Source: Acidobacteriota bacterium (lineage in GTDB: Bacteria > Acidobacteriota > Blastocatellia > Pyrinomonadales > Pyrinomonadaceae). Taken from it: DNA of 64,000 nucleotides. Both the position numbers and the translations under genes were made by a program. The notes beneath the pieces are model-generated. The model saw nothing but the letters and a program-made list of their open reading frames with translations. It had not been told where the DNA came from and ran no database searches. Shown one piece after another: positions 43,621 through 52,425 of the stretch. Where the stretch lies: positions 2,986,001 to 3,050,000 of the forward strand of contig CP065003.1 of the NCBI GenBank assembly GCA_016700175.1. The letters are read 5' to 3'. Each line of letters opens with the position of its first letter. Position 1 is the stretch's first letter.

Positions 43621-43742
43621 ACACAGATGAACACTGATGGATTAAGATAACTTAGTGCACTAGCGATTCGGTTTTCTTGCTGGTTCAGAGCCAGCTTCGC
43701 ATTTTTTTATCCGATCTCTTTAATCTGTGTTCATCTGTGTCC
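43620..43742. repeat. Palindromic element (GACACAGATGAACACTGATGG words)
   Basis: The left arm 43620-43646 starts GACACAGATGAACACTGATG; the right arm 43717-43742 (CTTTAATCTGTGTTCATCTG...) is its near-perfect inverse. It begins at the last base of the nucleotidase stop codon and ends 15 bases before purE. Same family as 10366-10485. Confidence 0.9.
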
Positions 43743-43757
43743 AATTCCTAAACAAGT

Positions 43758-44246
43758 ATGGCTGAACCAATCGTAGGCATCATCATGGGCAGCAAGTCCG
43801 ACTGGGACACGATGAAGAACGCTGCCGACATCCTCAAGGACTTCGGCGTCGAGCACGAATGCAAGGTCGTCTCCGCGCACCGCACGCCCGATCTGCTTTT
43901 CGAGTACGCGAAATCCGCTGAAGAGCGCGGGATCGAGGTGATAATCGCCGGCGCCGGGGGCGCAGCGCATCTTCCGGGAATGACGGCGTCGCAGACCGTG
44001 CTTCCGGTCCTCGGAGTTCCGGTGAAGAGCCGCGCGCTTTCCGGGGTCGATTCGCTGCTTTCCATCGCCCAGATGCCCGCCGGGATTCCCGTCGGCACGC
44101 TCGCGATTGGAAGCGCCGGTGCGAAGAACGCGGCTCTCTTGGCTGTTGCCATTCTCGCGAACTCCCGCCCCGAACTTCGGGAAAGGCTGAAGAAGTTCCG
44201 CGCGGTCCAGACGGCATCGGTTTTGGATTCCGAGCTGGATAGCTGA
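43758..44246 (+). CDS. purE: N5-carboxyaminoimidazole ribonucleotide mutase
   Basis: A 162-residue class I PurE: 'IIMGSKSDWDTM', 'SAHRTPDLL', 'AGAGGAAHLPGMTAS' and 'GSAGAKNAALLAVAIL'. It converts N5-CAIR to CAIR in purine synthesis and works with PurK. The partner gene purK lies 668 bp downstream instead of adjacent, because a 666-bp repeat-bounded GxxExxY unit lies between; that unit begins within the purE stop region. Confidence 0.96.
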   Translation: MAEPIVGIIMGSKSDWDTMKNAADILKDFGVEHECKVVSAHRTPDLLFEYAKSAEERGIEVIIAGAGGAAHLPGMTASQTVLPVLGVPVKSRALSGVDSLLSIAQMPAGIPVGTLAIGSAGAKNAALLAVAILANSRPELRERLKKFRAVQTASVLDSELDS

Positions 44247-44909
44247 CCACGAAGTAACACAAAGAAACACAAAGGGGATTGAATCGATCCCGTTTGGTTT
44301 AGTATCATTCCCGTCCGGGCAGCCTCCCAACCAGCCGCCCGAATCTGGAAACAAGAGCCATTGGAACGAACGTTACCGACTTCGTGCGGCTTCGTGTTCC
44401 TTCGTGGTTCCCTCACAACCATGACAAATCTGATCCTTGGAGACGAAGTGTACGCTGTCATCGGCGCGGCGATGGAAGTTCATAGCGAGTTGCGGCACGG
44501 ATATCTCGAGGCCGTATATCAGGAAGCAATGGAGATCGAGCTTCTGAATCGCCGAATACCATTTGAATCCCAGAAATCCCTGGAGATCTTCTACAAGGAA
44601 ACGCCTTTGAAGAAGAGCTATGTGCCGGACCTGATCTGTTTCGGGGAGGTAATCGTCGAGCTCAAAACGATCAAAGAGATCGGCAATATCGAAAGAGCTC
44701 AGTTGCTGAACTACCTGCATGCAACGAAGCTGAAAGTAGGTCTTTTGATCAACTTTGCGGCAAAAGGGCAGCTCGATTGGAAGAAGTTGGTACTCTAACC
44801 ACTAAGTAGCACAAAGCAACACGAAGGAGAGATCATCCGAATTTGACCCGACGGCGTTAGTGTATTAACAATTGTCTTCTTCGTGTTCCTTCGTGTCTCT
44901 TCGTGGTTA
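44244..44909. repeat. Inverted-repeat-bounded unit carrying the second GxxExxY gene
   Basis: Outer arms at 44244-44274 (TGACCACGAAGTAACACAAA...) and 44879-44909 are inverse copies at about 25 of 31 positions, built from CACGAAG/ACACAAAG words. Inner arms lie next to the gene: CTTCGTG...TTCCTTCGTGGTT ending 44409 and ACCACTAAGTAGCACAAAGC starting 44799. It can be read either as one unit or as two ~110-165 bp palindromes flanking the gene. The unit splits purE from purK. Confidence 0.7.
44421..44798 (+). CDS. GxxExxY protein (PD-(D/E)xK nuclease fold), second copy
   Basis: A 125-residue homologue of the gene at 3589-3951: G27-x2-E30-x2-Y33, P69-D70, and E80-L81-K82, with the same D-to-E spacing of ten residues. 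The catalytic signature is intact. 'RAQLLNYLHATKLKVGLLIN' is the conserved C-terminal region. The frame is open from 44361, but those 20 extra codons are encoded by the repeat arm, so ATG 44421 is preferred. It lies between purE and purK with inverted-repeat arms on both sides; no link to purine synthesis is expected. Confidence 0.9.
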   Translation: MTNLILGDEVYAVIGAAMEVHSELRHGYLEAVYQEAMEIELLNRRIPFESQKSLEIFYKETPLKKSYVPDLICFGEVIVELKTIKEIGNIERAQLLNYLHATKLKVGLLINFAAKGQLDWKKLVL

Positions 44910-44913
44910 CATC

Positions 44914-46041
44914 ATGATCCCACCAGGTTCCACAATCGGCGTATTCGGCTCAGGCCAGCTCGGGCGCATGTTCGCGATCGAGGCGCGCAAGCTCGGCTAC
45001 CGGGTCCACACCTACTCGCCGGCCAGCGACACGCCGACCGGGCACGTCGCCGACTTCGAGATCGAGGCCGACTACCGTGATCTCGACAGGGTTCGCGATT
45101 TCGCGCGCGAAGTCGACGTAGTCACTTTCGAGTTCGAGAACGTTCCTTCAACGACCATCGAGACCGCCGCCGAGTTCGCCCCCGTACATCCGAAGGGCGA
45201 TGTCCTCCACACTACCCAGAACCGGCTCCGCGAGAAGACCTTCCTTTCGACCAACGGGTTTCCGGTCGCGCGCTACAGCCACGTCACGAGCCTCGATTCG
45301 CTGAAGGCTGCGGTTCACGATATCGGGCATCCGTCCGTTTTGAAGACTGCCGGGTTCGGCTACGACGGAAAGGGCCAGCGAAAGGTGAAGAGCATTGACG
45401 ACTGCGATGACGCGTTCCACGGAATAGGCGGCGAAGAGGCGATCCTGGAGTCTTTCATAGATTTTGAAAAAGAGGTCTCGGTCGTCGCCGCACGCGACGC
45501 CGAAGGCAGTTTTTCGCACTTCGGGGTCATCGAGAACGACCACAGGAACCATATTCTGGACGTATCGTTCGCCCCCGCCGAGGTCACGAGCAAGCTCCGC
45601 GACGAGGCGATCCGAATAACAAAAGGCATAGCCGAAGAGTTCGACTACGTGGGTACGATGTGTGTGGAGTTCTTCGTAACGGGGAATGAAGATCTGCTTG
45701 TAAACGAGATCGCGCCGAGACCTCACAACTCGGGACACCTGACATTCGACGCATCCGTTACCTGCCAGTTCGAACAACAGGTCCGAGCGGTCTGCGGACT
45801 TCCGCTCGGATCGACCGAGCTTCTGCGTCCCGCCGCGATGGCAAATCTGCTTGGAGATCTTTGGGAGAACGGCGAGCCGGACTGGAGCCGTGTACTGAAA
45901 GATCCGGATGTGAAGCTACACCTCTACGGCAAGGCCGAGGCTCGTCCCGGCCGCAAGATGGGGCATATTACGGCGATGGCGGATTCGCCGCGCGAGGCCG
46001 TCCGGATAGTAGTCGATGCGAGAAATAGCCTGAAAAACTAG
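44914..46041 (+). CDS. purK: N5-carboxyaminoimidazole ribonucleotide synthase
   Basis: A 375-residue ATP-grasp enzyme: 'IGVFGSGQLGRMFAIEARKL', 'VTFEFENVP', 'LKTAGFGYDGKGQ', 'NEIAPRPHNSGH'. It makes N5-CAIR from AIR, bicarbonate and ATP, the substrate of PurE. The start ATG 44914 is chosen because upstream codons derive from the repeat arm. Its stop overlaps the convergent downstream gene by four bases. Confidence 0.95.
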   Translation: MIPPGSTIGVFGSGQLGRMFAIEARKLGYRVHTYSPASDTPTGHVADFEIEADYRDLDRVRDFAREVDVVTFEFENVPSTTIETAAEFAPVHPKGDVLHTTQNRLREKTFLSTNGFPVARYSHVTSLDSLKAAVHDIGHPSVLKTAGFGYDGKGQRKVKSIDDCDDAFHGIGGEEAILESFIDFEKEVSVVAARDAEGSFSHFGVIENDHRNHILDVSFAPAEVTSKLRDEAIRITKGIAEEFDYVGTMCVEFFVTGNEDLLVNEIAPRPHNSGHLTFDASVTCQFEQQVRAVCGLPLGSTELLRPAAMANLLGDLWENGEPDWSRVLKDPDVKLHLYGKAEARPGRKMGHITAMADSPREAVRIVVDARNSLKN

Positions 46042-46622
46042 CCGTTGCCTCCGCGGTTGCGTCCGCGGCCCCTTCCGCTCTCGTCGTCGTCCGCTTCCTC
46101 GCGCTCTTCGGCCTCATCGCCTTCGTCGGCCTCAGCCGCCGGCGCCGCTCCGTAGAATTCGGTGTGGCGGATCATCCCTCCGAGCTTGCCCGTGTACCCG
46201 AGCATTCCCGAACTGATCAAAGCGAGAGCCAGAACCGCAGGCGCGAGCCATACGGGAAAGGTCGAACCTCCATTTTCCTTTCTTCCGCGAAGGAAAACCC
46301 TCCAGCCCTTGAACAGCAGGAAGCCGATCCCCGCGACCGCTCCGGTAGCGAGGACCGACCCGAGTGCGAAGAATGCGAAGTCCTCGTGATCGTCGATCGC
46401 ATTCTCGGCGACCCCCGGAATGTTCTCAACAAGCTCTTCGGCGGGCTCGCCGGTAAGATAGACCAGGATCACCACAAGACCGAGCGCAAAGAACGAAAGG
46501 AAGGCGGCGGACTTCAGGTCGTCGCTTTTCTTCCAGATTCCCAGTACCAGAAGCGCGGCCGCGAACGGAACGCCGATGATCGGGATGTGGTTGGTGACGA
46601 TATGCAGATAAGCTGTATCCAT
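46038..46622 (-). CDS. Membrane protein with acidic/RG-rich tail
   Basis: A 194-residue protein with five predicted helices ('HIVTNHIPIIGVPFAAALLV' at the start, resembling DUF2231/DUF2306-type membrane proteins) and a cytoplasmic tail rich in Glu/Asp then Arg/Gly ('ESGRGRGRNRGGNG'). Function unknown. The His/Asn/Pro-containing first helix suggests a haem or metal site, which is inference. Convergent with purK. Confidence 0.75.
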   Translation of the reverse strand: MDTAYLHIVTNHIPIIGVPFAAALLVLGIWKKSDDLKSAAFLSFFALGLVVILVYLTGEPAEELVENIPGVAENAIDDHEDFAFFALGSVLATGAVAGIGFLLFKGWRVFLRGRKENGGSTFPVWLAPAVLALALISSGMLGYTGKLGGMIRHTEFYGAAPAAEADEGDEAEEREEADDDESGRGRGRNRGGNG

Positions 46623-46660
46623 AACCTACAGTCTCCTAAAACACTGATTTGAGACGGATA

Positions 46661-47044
46661 CTAGAGCTTCTTGGCAATCGACATTCCCAGGATCAGGCCC
46701 AAAAAACCGAGCAAAAGGCTGAGGAATATGTAGGCGAAGACGGCGAGGTGCCTTCCGTCGCGGAAAAGTCCCCAGATCTCGAGTTCGAACGTGGAAAATG
46801 TCGTGAAGGCGCCGAGGAAGCCGACCATTATCGCGAATCGAAGATTGTCGCCTACCTCGAACCGGTCCGTTAGGGCGATGAAGCAGAAGCCGATTAAAAA
46901 GGAACCGATGATGTTGATCGCGAACGTCGGATACGGAAATCCGCCGGGCAGGTCTTTCAGCGGCGAGATGTTTATCAGATACCTCGCCACGGCGCCGAAC
47001 GCCCCTCCGGCGGCGATGAAGATGAGTTTGGTGGCGGTTTCCAT
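46661..47044 (-). CDS. crcB: Fluoride ion transporter CrcB (Fluc)
   Basis: A 127-residue protein with four helices, 'GGAFGAVARYLI' at the N-terminus and 'GFLGAFTTFSTFELE' (the TTFST core motif). It is a homodimeric dual-topology fluoride channel that exports F-. No fluoride riboswitch consensus was recognised in its short leader, which instead begins with three GTGAGC heptamers. Confidence 0.93.
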   Translation of the reverse strand: METATKLIFIAAGGAFGAVARYLINISPLKDLPGGFPYPTFAINIIGSFLIGFCFIALTDRFEVGDNLRFAIMVGFLGAFTTFSTFELEIWGLFRDGRHLAVFAYIFLSLLLGFLGLILGMSIAKKL

Positions 47045-47046
47045 AA

Positions 47047-47067
47047 GTGAGCGGTGAGCAGTGAGCA
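47047..47067. repeat. Three GTGAGC(G/A) heptamers upstream of crcB
   Basis: GTGAGCG, GTGAGCA and GTGAGCA start two bases upstream of the crcB start codon. The following spacer to 47281 contains further palindromic words, such as TAGCCGTGGCC/GGCCACGG near 47176, and no gene. Confidence 0.75.
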
Positions 47068-47281
47068 GTTCAATGAAGTGACGCGGCTTGTCTCCGACCT
47101 GAACTCACTGATTGGCTGGGCTCTCGATGAACGGATACGGCTAGCAGCGCGTCGCGTCAGCGACTGCATTAACTTAGCCGTGGCCTTCAGGCCACGGGTA
47201 GCGGGAGTAGTACCCTAATAGCTGCGTTAGCGGCGTGATGATAATACGCGACCAAGCGACGCCGATCCCGGTCGGGTTCTA

Positions 47282-47593
47282 TCACCCGTCGGATAATTCT
47301 TTCCAATCAGCACCAAATAGCCAATCAGGAATTCGATCCTTCTCGTCATCCGTATCTATCGAGTATCCGTGCGCCTCAACGAAATCGAACCACTCATCCC
47401 GCAACGAATCAGGGAGTTTCTTACCGCACCAGGGGCAATGATCGATCAAATGGAATGAGCCGTTATTATCAAGGGAAGGGATCCCGAACTCGCGAAAATG
47501 AGGGACGTGTCTGATCACTTGATCAACATCTGCGCGAGGGTCAGGTTCACCGACGAACACTCGCTCTCCCATCATTTTGCAGCAAGACTCCAT
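47282..47593 (-). CDS. Small Cys-rich protein (DUF6980-like)
   Basis: A 103-residue protein with C4-C5 near the start and C53-P-W-C56 in 'HCPWCGKKLPDSLRDEWFD', a probable zinc site. The overall pattern matches what I recall of the DUF6980 group of small immunity- or effector-associated proteins; the assignment is tentative. It stands alone between repeat-rich spacers. Confidence 0.65.
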   Translation of the reverse strand: MESCCKMMGERVFVGEPDPRADVDQVIRHVPHFREFGIPSLDNNGSFHLIDHCPWCGKKLPDSLRDEWFDFVEAHGYSIDTDDEKDRIPDWLFGADWKELSDG

Positions 47594-47719
47594 GATCGGC
47601 CTTGGTCTCTCCCTCCGCGACCTTCGCGCAGACCTTAGCGTTCTTTGCGGTAATCCCCAGGACGGTTAACTGAGGACCGAGAGACGAACTTGACGCGATT
47701 TCTTCTATCCGCAAAGCTC

Positions 47720-47754
47720 CTCAGCACTCAGCACTCAGCACTCAGCACTCAGTC
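47720..47754. repeat. Five tandem heptamers (CTCAGCA)
   Basis: Four CTCAGCA plus one CTCAGTC, ending two bases before the stop codon of rpiA. Upstream spacer (47594-47719) also carries CTCCGCGACCTTCGCG and TTCTTTGCGG words characteristic of such repeat arms. Confidence 0.85.
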
Positions 47755-47755
47755 C

Positions 47756-48487
47756 TCACCCATGCAGGCGTCCATCTTCCGCGTCCTGTTCAACCTGTTC
47801 CTCTTCGATCTCACGCGTGTATGTCACGATCCGATCTCCCTCGCCGACGATGACCATCTCCGCAAGGTCCAGGAACAGCCCGTTGCAGACAACGCCCTCG
47901 ATGTCATTCAGGTAGTCCGAGATCCCGTACGGGTCGTCCATCAGGCCGTAGTCCGCGTCGATGATGTAGTTCTGTTCGTCGGTCAGATAGAACTCATCGC
48001 CGTCCATCCGGATATGGCCTTTGCCGCCCGAATCGTCGATCATCGACTTCACGTAATTTACGGTGAACGGAAGCACCTCGACCGGGATCCGGAATGCGCC
48101 GAGCTTCTCCACCTTCTTCGTCGAATCCGCGATGATCACCTGCCGGTCCGACATCCTCGCGACCATCTTCTCTTTCAGAAGCGCGCCGCCGCCGCCCTTG
48201 ATCAGGTTCAGGTGCGGATCGAACTCGTCCGTGCCGTCGATCGTCAGGTCGATCGAGTCCACGTCGTCTATCGACACCAGCTCGATCCCGAGCTTGAGGG
48301 CCTGCTCCTCGGTCCGCGCGGATGTCGCGACCGCCGTCACGGAGAACCCGTTCCGGACCATCGTCCCGATCTCCTCGATCGCGAAATACGCGGTCGAGCC
48401 TGTTCCGAGCCCCAGGACCATTCCGTCCTCGACGAGTTTCGCGGCTTCGAGCGCCGCAAGCTGCTTTTCTTTATTCGTGTCTCCCAT
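47756..48487 (-). CDS. rpiA: Ribose-5-phosphate isomerase A
   Basis: A 243-residue protein with 'GLGTGSTAYFAIEEIG', 'DGTDEFDPHLNLIKGGGGAL' (phosphate and catalytic Asp/Glu loop) and 'EVLPFTVNYVKSM'. It interconverts ribose-5-P and ribulose-5-P in the pentose phosphate pathway. The frame extends to 48592, but ATG 48487 matches the family start and sits after the upstream glycosyltransferase stop. Its C-terminal acidic tail ('EIEEEQVEQDAEDG') exceeds the usual length slightly. Confidence 0.93.
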   Translation of the reverse strand: MGDTNKEKQLAALEAAKLVEDGMVLGLGTGSTAYFAIEEIGTMVRNGFSVTAVATSARTEEQALKLGIELVSIDDVDSIDLTIDGTDEFDPHLNLIKGGGGALLKEKMVARMSDRQVIIADSTKKVEKLGAFRIPVEVLPFTVNYVKSMIDDSGGKGHIRMDGDEFYLTDEQNYIIDADYGLMDDPYGISDYLNDIEGVVCNGLFLDLAEMVIVGEGDRIVTYTREIEEEQVEQDAEDGRLHG

Positions 48488-48495
48488 TATTCCGG

Positions 48496-49185
48496 TCACC
48501 GCGAGGGCAGGTATTCCCTCGAAAGAAACCTCGGCGGAATGCCGATCCAGTAGAGCGTCTGGCGCACGCTCCATTTCGTAAATCTCCACCAATAGCCGCT
48601 TCTAAAGCGCCTGTCCGATATCTCGACCGGCATCTTCACATAAACGAAACGCCCGATCTTTTGAAGCCTGTGGGCGAAATCGACATCCTCGAACTTCGGA
48701 AGGTCGCGGAACCCGCCGGCGGCTTCGTACTTCTCACGGCTTGTGAAGATGGCGGACTCTCCGTACACAAGCCCTGAAGAGCGGATCTGCGAACAGATCC
48801 GTGTCATCAGACGCGCCCAGAACGAGCCTCCCTTGAAGTACACTTCGAAATGTCCGCCGGAGATCTCTTCGTTGTTCAGATACTTCTTTATCTGCCGCCC
48901 GGATCCCTGGACCGGCCTTGCGTCGGCATAGACGAACCAGAGTATTTCTCCTGTGGCGTGTTCTGCGCCGGCGTGAAGCTGAAGCCCCCGGCTCGCGCGG
49001 CTGAGGCTAACGATCTGCGTGTTCTTGATCTTGTCGTGCGTTTCGGCGATCTCAATCGTGCGGTCTGTGCTGCCGCCGTCGACGATCACCAGCTCGGACA
49101 CGTTGACCAGCCTCGACAGCGCGTCGAGCGTCTTCCCTATCGTCTGTTCCTCGTTGTAGGTGGGGATGATGACGGAGATTTCCAT
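48496..49185 (-). CDS. Family 2 glycosyltransferase (TIGR04283-like)
   Basis: A 229-residue GT-A glycosyltransferase: 'ISVIIPTYNEEQTIGKTLDA', 'VDGGSTDRT', the metal-binding 'YADARPVQ' (a D-x-D variant), and 'PKFEDVDFAHRLQKIG'. The pattern is that of the group annotated as TIGR04283/arsenosugar-type glycosyltransferases. ATG 49185 is chosen over the upstream frame extension. Nine bases separate its stop from the rpiA start, so the two are co-transcribed. Confidence 0.85.
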   Translation of the reverse strand: MEISVIIPTYNEEQTIGKTLDALSRLVNVSELVIVDGGSTDRTIEIAETHDKIKNTQIVSLSRASRGLQLHAGAEHATGEILWFVYADARPVQGSGRQIKKYLNNEEISGGHFEVYFKGGSFWARLMTRICSQIRSSGLVYGESAIFTSREKYEAAGGFRDLPKFEDVDFAHRLQKIGRFVYVKMPVEISDRRFRSGYWWRFTKWSVRQTLYWIGIPPRFLSREYLPSR

Positions 49186-49369
49186 TGAGCTGGTCGATGA
49201 TACGGGACTTCGGCGCGGGCCGGCCCGCCGGCGCCGCGTATAAGATAACAGCAAACGGTGCGATTTGGAACGGGTTTGCGGCGGGCGAAGGCGGGTCCGG
49301 CAATCGGTTGCAATTTGCAGGGTCGGATGGTATAAAAAGTGTTCGCCTTCCCCCTGAGGAAGGCTTTAT

Positions 49370-49444
<75 letters not shown>

Positions 49445-50566
49445 ATCTTTACAACAAGTTAGCCCGGCCATATTGGTCGGGCTTTCCTGTTTTCCCAGGA
49501 TTTTCCCTGATATTTCCGGTAAAAGCGTCCGACGTGGGGAGTAAACATCCTTCCTGGGTCGGTTCTCATTATTCTGTCTCACCTTCAATAAACGCAAATT
49601 GAAAGGGAACGCGATATCGGGCAAACCACTCCGGCCAGGAAACCTCCCTTCGGAAGCGCTGCAGTTCGTGTCGCGGATTGTCGATCAAATGGATTCGCAT
49701 TATTGGCAAGTGAGTATCCCTCGAAATGTGCACTGACTTACCCAGAATACCGATAGTCTGTTGAGGCACCGGGAACAATCTGAAAGGGACACATTTCCCA
49801 CCGATCCGAACGGGATCGCCAGGAAGTCCGACTTCGAACGGTTAATGTGCGAGGTCGTATTCGAGACGTGAACATTGCCGCGTCCCTGACGCCAACTAAT
49901 GAGATCATCCAGCAAACATTTGGTCGGGCATACCAACGATCAAGCCGGACCGGTTGTACAGGGTAGGTCAATCTGACGAGATTGGAAATACGTGGAGGCT
50001 AAGCCGGAATGACTTCCAAAAGCGGAACCGACGGTTCCGACTCTGCGCAAAGTACTAGCGCGGTGATGTCTGAATTCAGAAATTGAACGAAGATACATAT
50101 TTCGACGGAGACAGTTCGGACATTTCGAGTGAAGGAGTAACCGGAAGAATTAGATAAATCAATCAGGTGAGTCCAGGTTCATGGTCTATCGGCACCCCTG
50201 TATTGCGATGGCGATTTTCCGTTCGTCTGGAAATACATTCGTGGAAGAGTTGCGAGTAATCTCAAATTGGGAAGCAAGTGTTCGTCTTCCGCTTGCAGGG
50301 TGTTTTTTCGAATGTCGCGGCACAGTTCGCAAAGGACAAATGGTGTGAACGTCCCCGCCGGGATTACTAAGAGGTGAATTTGACAAGCAAGCAGAGGCGG
50401 CGGATTTGAGGACCCATTTGGATGCCGAATTCAAAACCATCTTTTCTGGAACGGAGTCATTTTGACCATCAAGTACTGGTGAATTCAGCAGGTATACGCC
50501 GTCAACGGTTTGATTGATATTCGGACGCGGCAAACGACAGGTTCTACCTTGAGGAGGTTTCATACT
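49445..50566. other. Gene-poor left part of the tRNA-Asn island
   Basis: About 1.1 kb after the tRNA terminator shows no credible gene; scattered frames of 60-130 codons have unnatural composition. G+C looks lower by eye than in the flanking chromosome. This would fit a decayed integrase region. The ribosome-binding site GAGGAGG (50551-50557) closes it. Confidence 0.55.
49461..49483 (+). terminator. Terminator after tRNA-Asn
   Basis: AGCCCGGCC pairs with GGTCGGGCT (one G-T pair) followed by TTCCTGTTTTCC. A similar but distinct hairpin follows the second attachment site. Confidence 0.75.
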
Positions 50567-51916
50567 ATGGAAATCATGCACAGGATGCCTTCAATTACTT
50601 CAAATCATAAAACTCTGAGGTTTATTTTGCTCATCGGCATCCTTCAACTCGCTGTTACCAGTGTGTTTACACAGACAAAGGAAGACCTTGATTGGTCTGA
50701 GACTCTCCTTAGGCAATCCAAACCCGCGAATAATAAGGAACGTGTAGAGATCCTTGACCAGATCTCAGAACGGCTTTCCCTTCGCGCCAAGGACGACCCG
50801 GAAGCGCGGCAGATTCTCGATATCTTGAGGGTTCAGAGGGCCATTTACAACTTCGACGAACAACTGCTTGATGAGAGCATTGACAAAGCGATTCATTCCG
50901 CAGATCCGAACGTGCGGGCCAGGGAGTTGGAAAAAGCCAGAAACGGACTTATCGAAAGGACGGCCTTTCTCGTTTCCACGGTTGACCCAAAAGACCTGTC
51001 ACCTGCTGAAGTTGAGAGATTCACAGGGATACTGAAGACGACAATGAAATGGTGGGATGAGACTAACGATCCATCGCTTCTTGGATCGAGGGCGTCTTTC
51101 GCGAGCATGCTGATAGGATTTGGCAACGGTCTCGCGAAGCTTGCCGTCGCTACGGATGATCCAGGTGCCAAACGAATCTGGGATGGCCTCAACTCGACAC
51201 TTGGTGCGTTCAAGGTCTATTTGCCGCGACAAGGCGTTTCGGTTCCAAATACCTTTTCCGTGATATCGATGCCGGCCGAGATCATGGCCGGTGTAAGCGA
51301 TCACTCCAGGAAGGGTTACCATCATGCGACGAACTTTATGAATGGGTTCGAGGCCTTGATAAATCAACAACCTGGCGCGGAAGCTCAAATGAACGAGTCA
51401 CGGGCCGAGCTCGCAAAAATCCTGAACCCGGAAAGTTACGGAAGGGCGATGCTAGGGGCGATAAGCGGGAACCTGCTTTCCAAGGTTCCGTTCCTTGGGA
51501 CGCTAAAGAACTGGCTAATCCCCGACCCGCTTGGTTGGCTGATCGGAACCTGGAAGGTCGTCGACACGCGGGGACAAAAGACTTACCTAATGATTGAGTT
51601 TCGGGCCGAGGGGGGCGTCGTAAACGGCTATGTTGTTGCTTTGAGCGACCCGTATCTTGAGGGACTTGGGCTTGCACAGGGACAAATCGTTTACCGAAAC
51701 ATCGTACTCAAGATCGCCCCAGCCCCTCACCCACCGTTTGCAACGGGCGAGTGCGTTCAAAGAGGCCTCGACTTTGATCGCAACACTCATTTTTTGGCAT
51801 TTGGTAATACCAGTGTCGAGAATGTAAATAACTTCGGCTCCACAAATCTGGGAAGAGGCTGTGTAGAGGATTTGGCCAGCGGTGAACCTTATGTGCGAAC
51901 GATAAAAGCAAACTGA
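50567..51916 (+). CDS. Large exported protein of unknown function in the tRNA-Asn island
   Basis: A 449-residue protein with a signal sequence ('LRFILLIGILQLAVTSVFTQ', ~17-36), a long helical middle ('ARQILDILRVQRAIYNFDEQ'; repeat-like charged helices) and a C-terminal beta-rich domain (from ~'PLGWLIGTWKVVDTRGQKTY') with a lipocalin/META-like look and two Cys ('GECVQRG' and 'GRGCVED'). The start ATG 50567 is nine bases after a strong GAGGAGG site, although the frame opens at 50510. It is the only sizable gene between the two att sites. I do not recognise the family. Confidence 0.7.
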   Translation: MEIMHRMPSITSNHKTLRFILLIGILQLAVTSVFTQTKEDLDWSETLLRQSKPANNKERVEILDQISERLSLRAKDDPEARQILDILRVQRAIYNFDEQLLDESIDKAIHSADPNVRARELEKARNGLIERTAFLVSTVDPKDLSPAEVERFTGILKTTMKWWDETNDPSLLGSRASFASMLIGFGNGLAKLAVATDDPGAKRIWDGLNSTLGAFKVYLPRQGVSVPNTFSVISMPAEIMAGVSDHSRKGYHHATNFMNGFEALINQQPGAEAQMNESRAELAKILNPESYGRAMLGAISGNLLSKVPFLGTLKNWLIPDPLGWLIGTWKVVDTRGQKTYLMIEFRAEGGVVNGYVVALSDPYLEGLGLAQGQIVYRNIVLKIAPAPHPPFATGECVQRGLDFDRNTHFLAFGNTSVENVNNFGSTNLGRGCVEDLASGEPYVRTIKAN

Positions 51917-52326
51917 CGCCAGAAACAAATCATTGTGGCTGATTTCAAATCGTTGGCACCCTCGTTAGTTGACACAAGTGGTATTGATCGTTTTTGTCAA
52001 CCCAGAGGTCGAGAGGGTCATACAACGCAGTTCCTAATTCGGTCCGACGTGTCCCAAGCCTTCTGAATCAGCGCTCCGGTAACGCTTCCGGGCCTTTGAA
52101 TTCACGTTCTCGGTGAACTTCGGCTTCGTCATGGCAATTCCTCGCTTTCACACATTGGAATTTGCCTGGATCTTCTCCTGTTTAGTTCGATAAGATTTTT
52201 AGGGGGTGGGTCACATGTCAGATTATGACGGGGTAGTTTGGATCGATCAGAAGGATGATAACTCCTGTTCATTGAGCAGGTTATAGCTAATCAGGGAAGT
52301 ATCTATTACTCGGACTACACTTTCGC
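51917..52326. other. Gene-free right part of the island
   Basis: No credible gene. GTTGACA (51968-51974) and TGTCAAC (51995-52001) form a 7-bp inverted repeat with T-rich sequence, possibly a terminator of the preceding gene. A 32-codon minus-strand frame at 52034-52132 starts 'MTKPKFTEN', vaguely like transposase starts, but is far too short to call. Confidence 0.4.
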
Positions 52327-52367
52327 TAACCGAAGGGTTGTAAGTTCGAGCCTTACCTGTGGAGCCA
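52327..52367. other. Distal attachment site: partial tRNA-Asn duplicate
   Basis: Matches 49404-49444 at 39 of 41 positions, covering the anticodon loop to CCA, but lacks the 5' half of the tRNA, so it is not a functional gene. It marks the distal end of the element inserted at tRNA-Asn. Confidence 0.85.
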
Positions 52368-52375
52368 GATCTGAA

Positions 52376-52403
52376 AAAGCCCGGTCGAAATGGCCGGGCT
52401 TTT
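52376..52403. terminator. Bidirectional terminator
   Basis: AAAGCCCGGTC pairs with GGCCGGGCTTT with T/A tracts on both sides. It follows the truncated tRNA copy on the plus strand and the YgiD-type gene on the minus strand. It probably was the original terminator of tRNA-Asn before the insertion. Confidence 0.75.
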
Positions 52404-52425
52404 CTAATTGCGACCTGAACCGCTT

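Noticed and set aside
47045..47281. Fluoride riboswitch upstream of crcB
   Set aside because: No recognisable riboswitch core; the leader consists of heptamers and other repeat words.
52034..52132. Transposase remnant starting 'MTKPKFTEN'
   Set aside because: Only 32 codons and a weak resemblance to transposase starts; no terminal repeats or other fragments.
49445..52326. Complete prophage
   Set aside because: Segment is under 3 kb with no integrase, capsid, terminase or lysis genes.
52321..52367. Second functional tRNA-Asn gene
   Set aside because: Only the anticodon-loop-to-CCA part is present; the 5' acceptor strand and D arm are missing.
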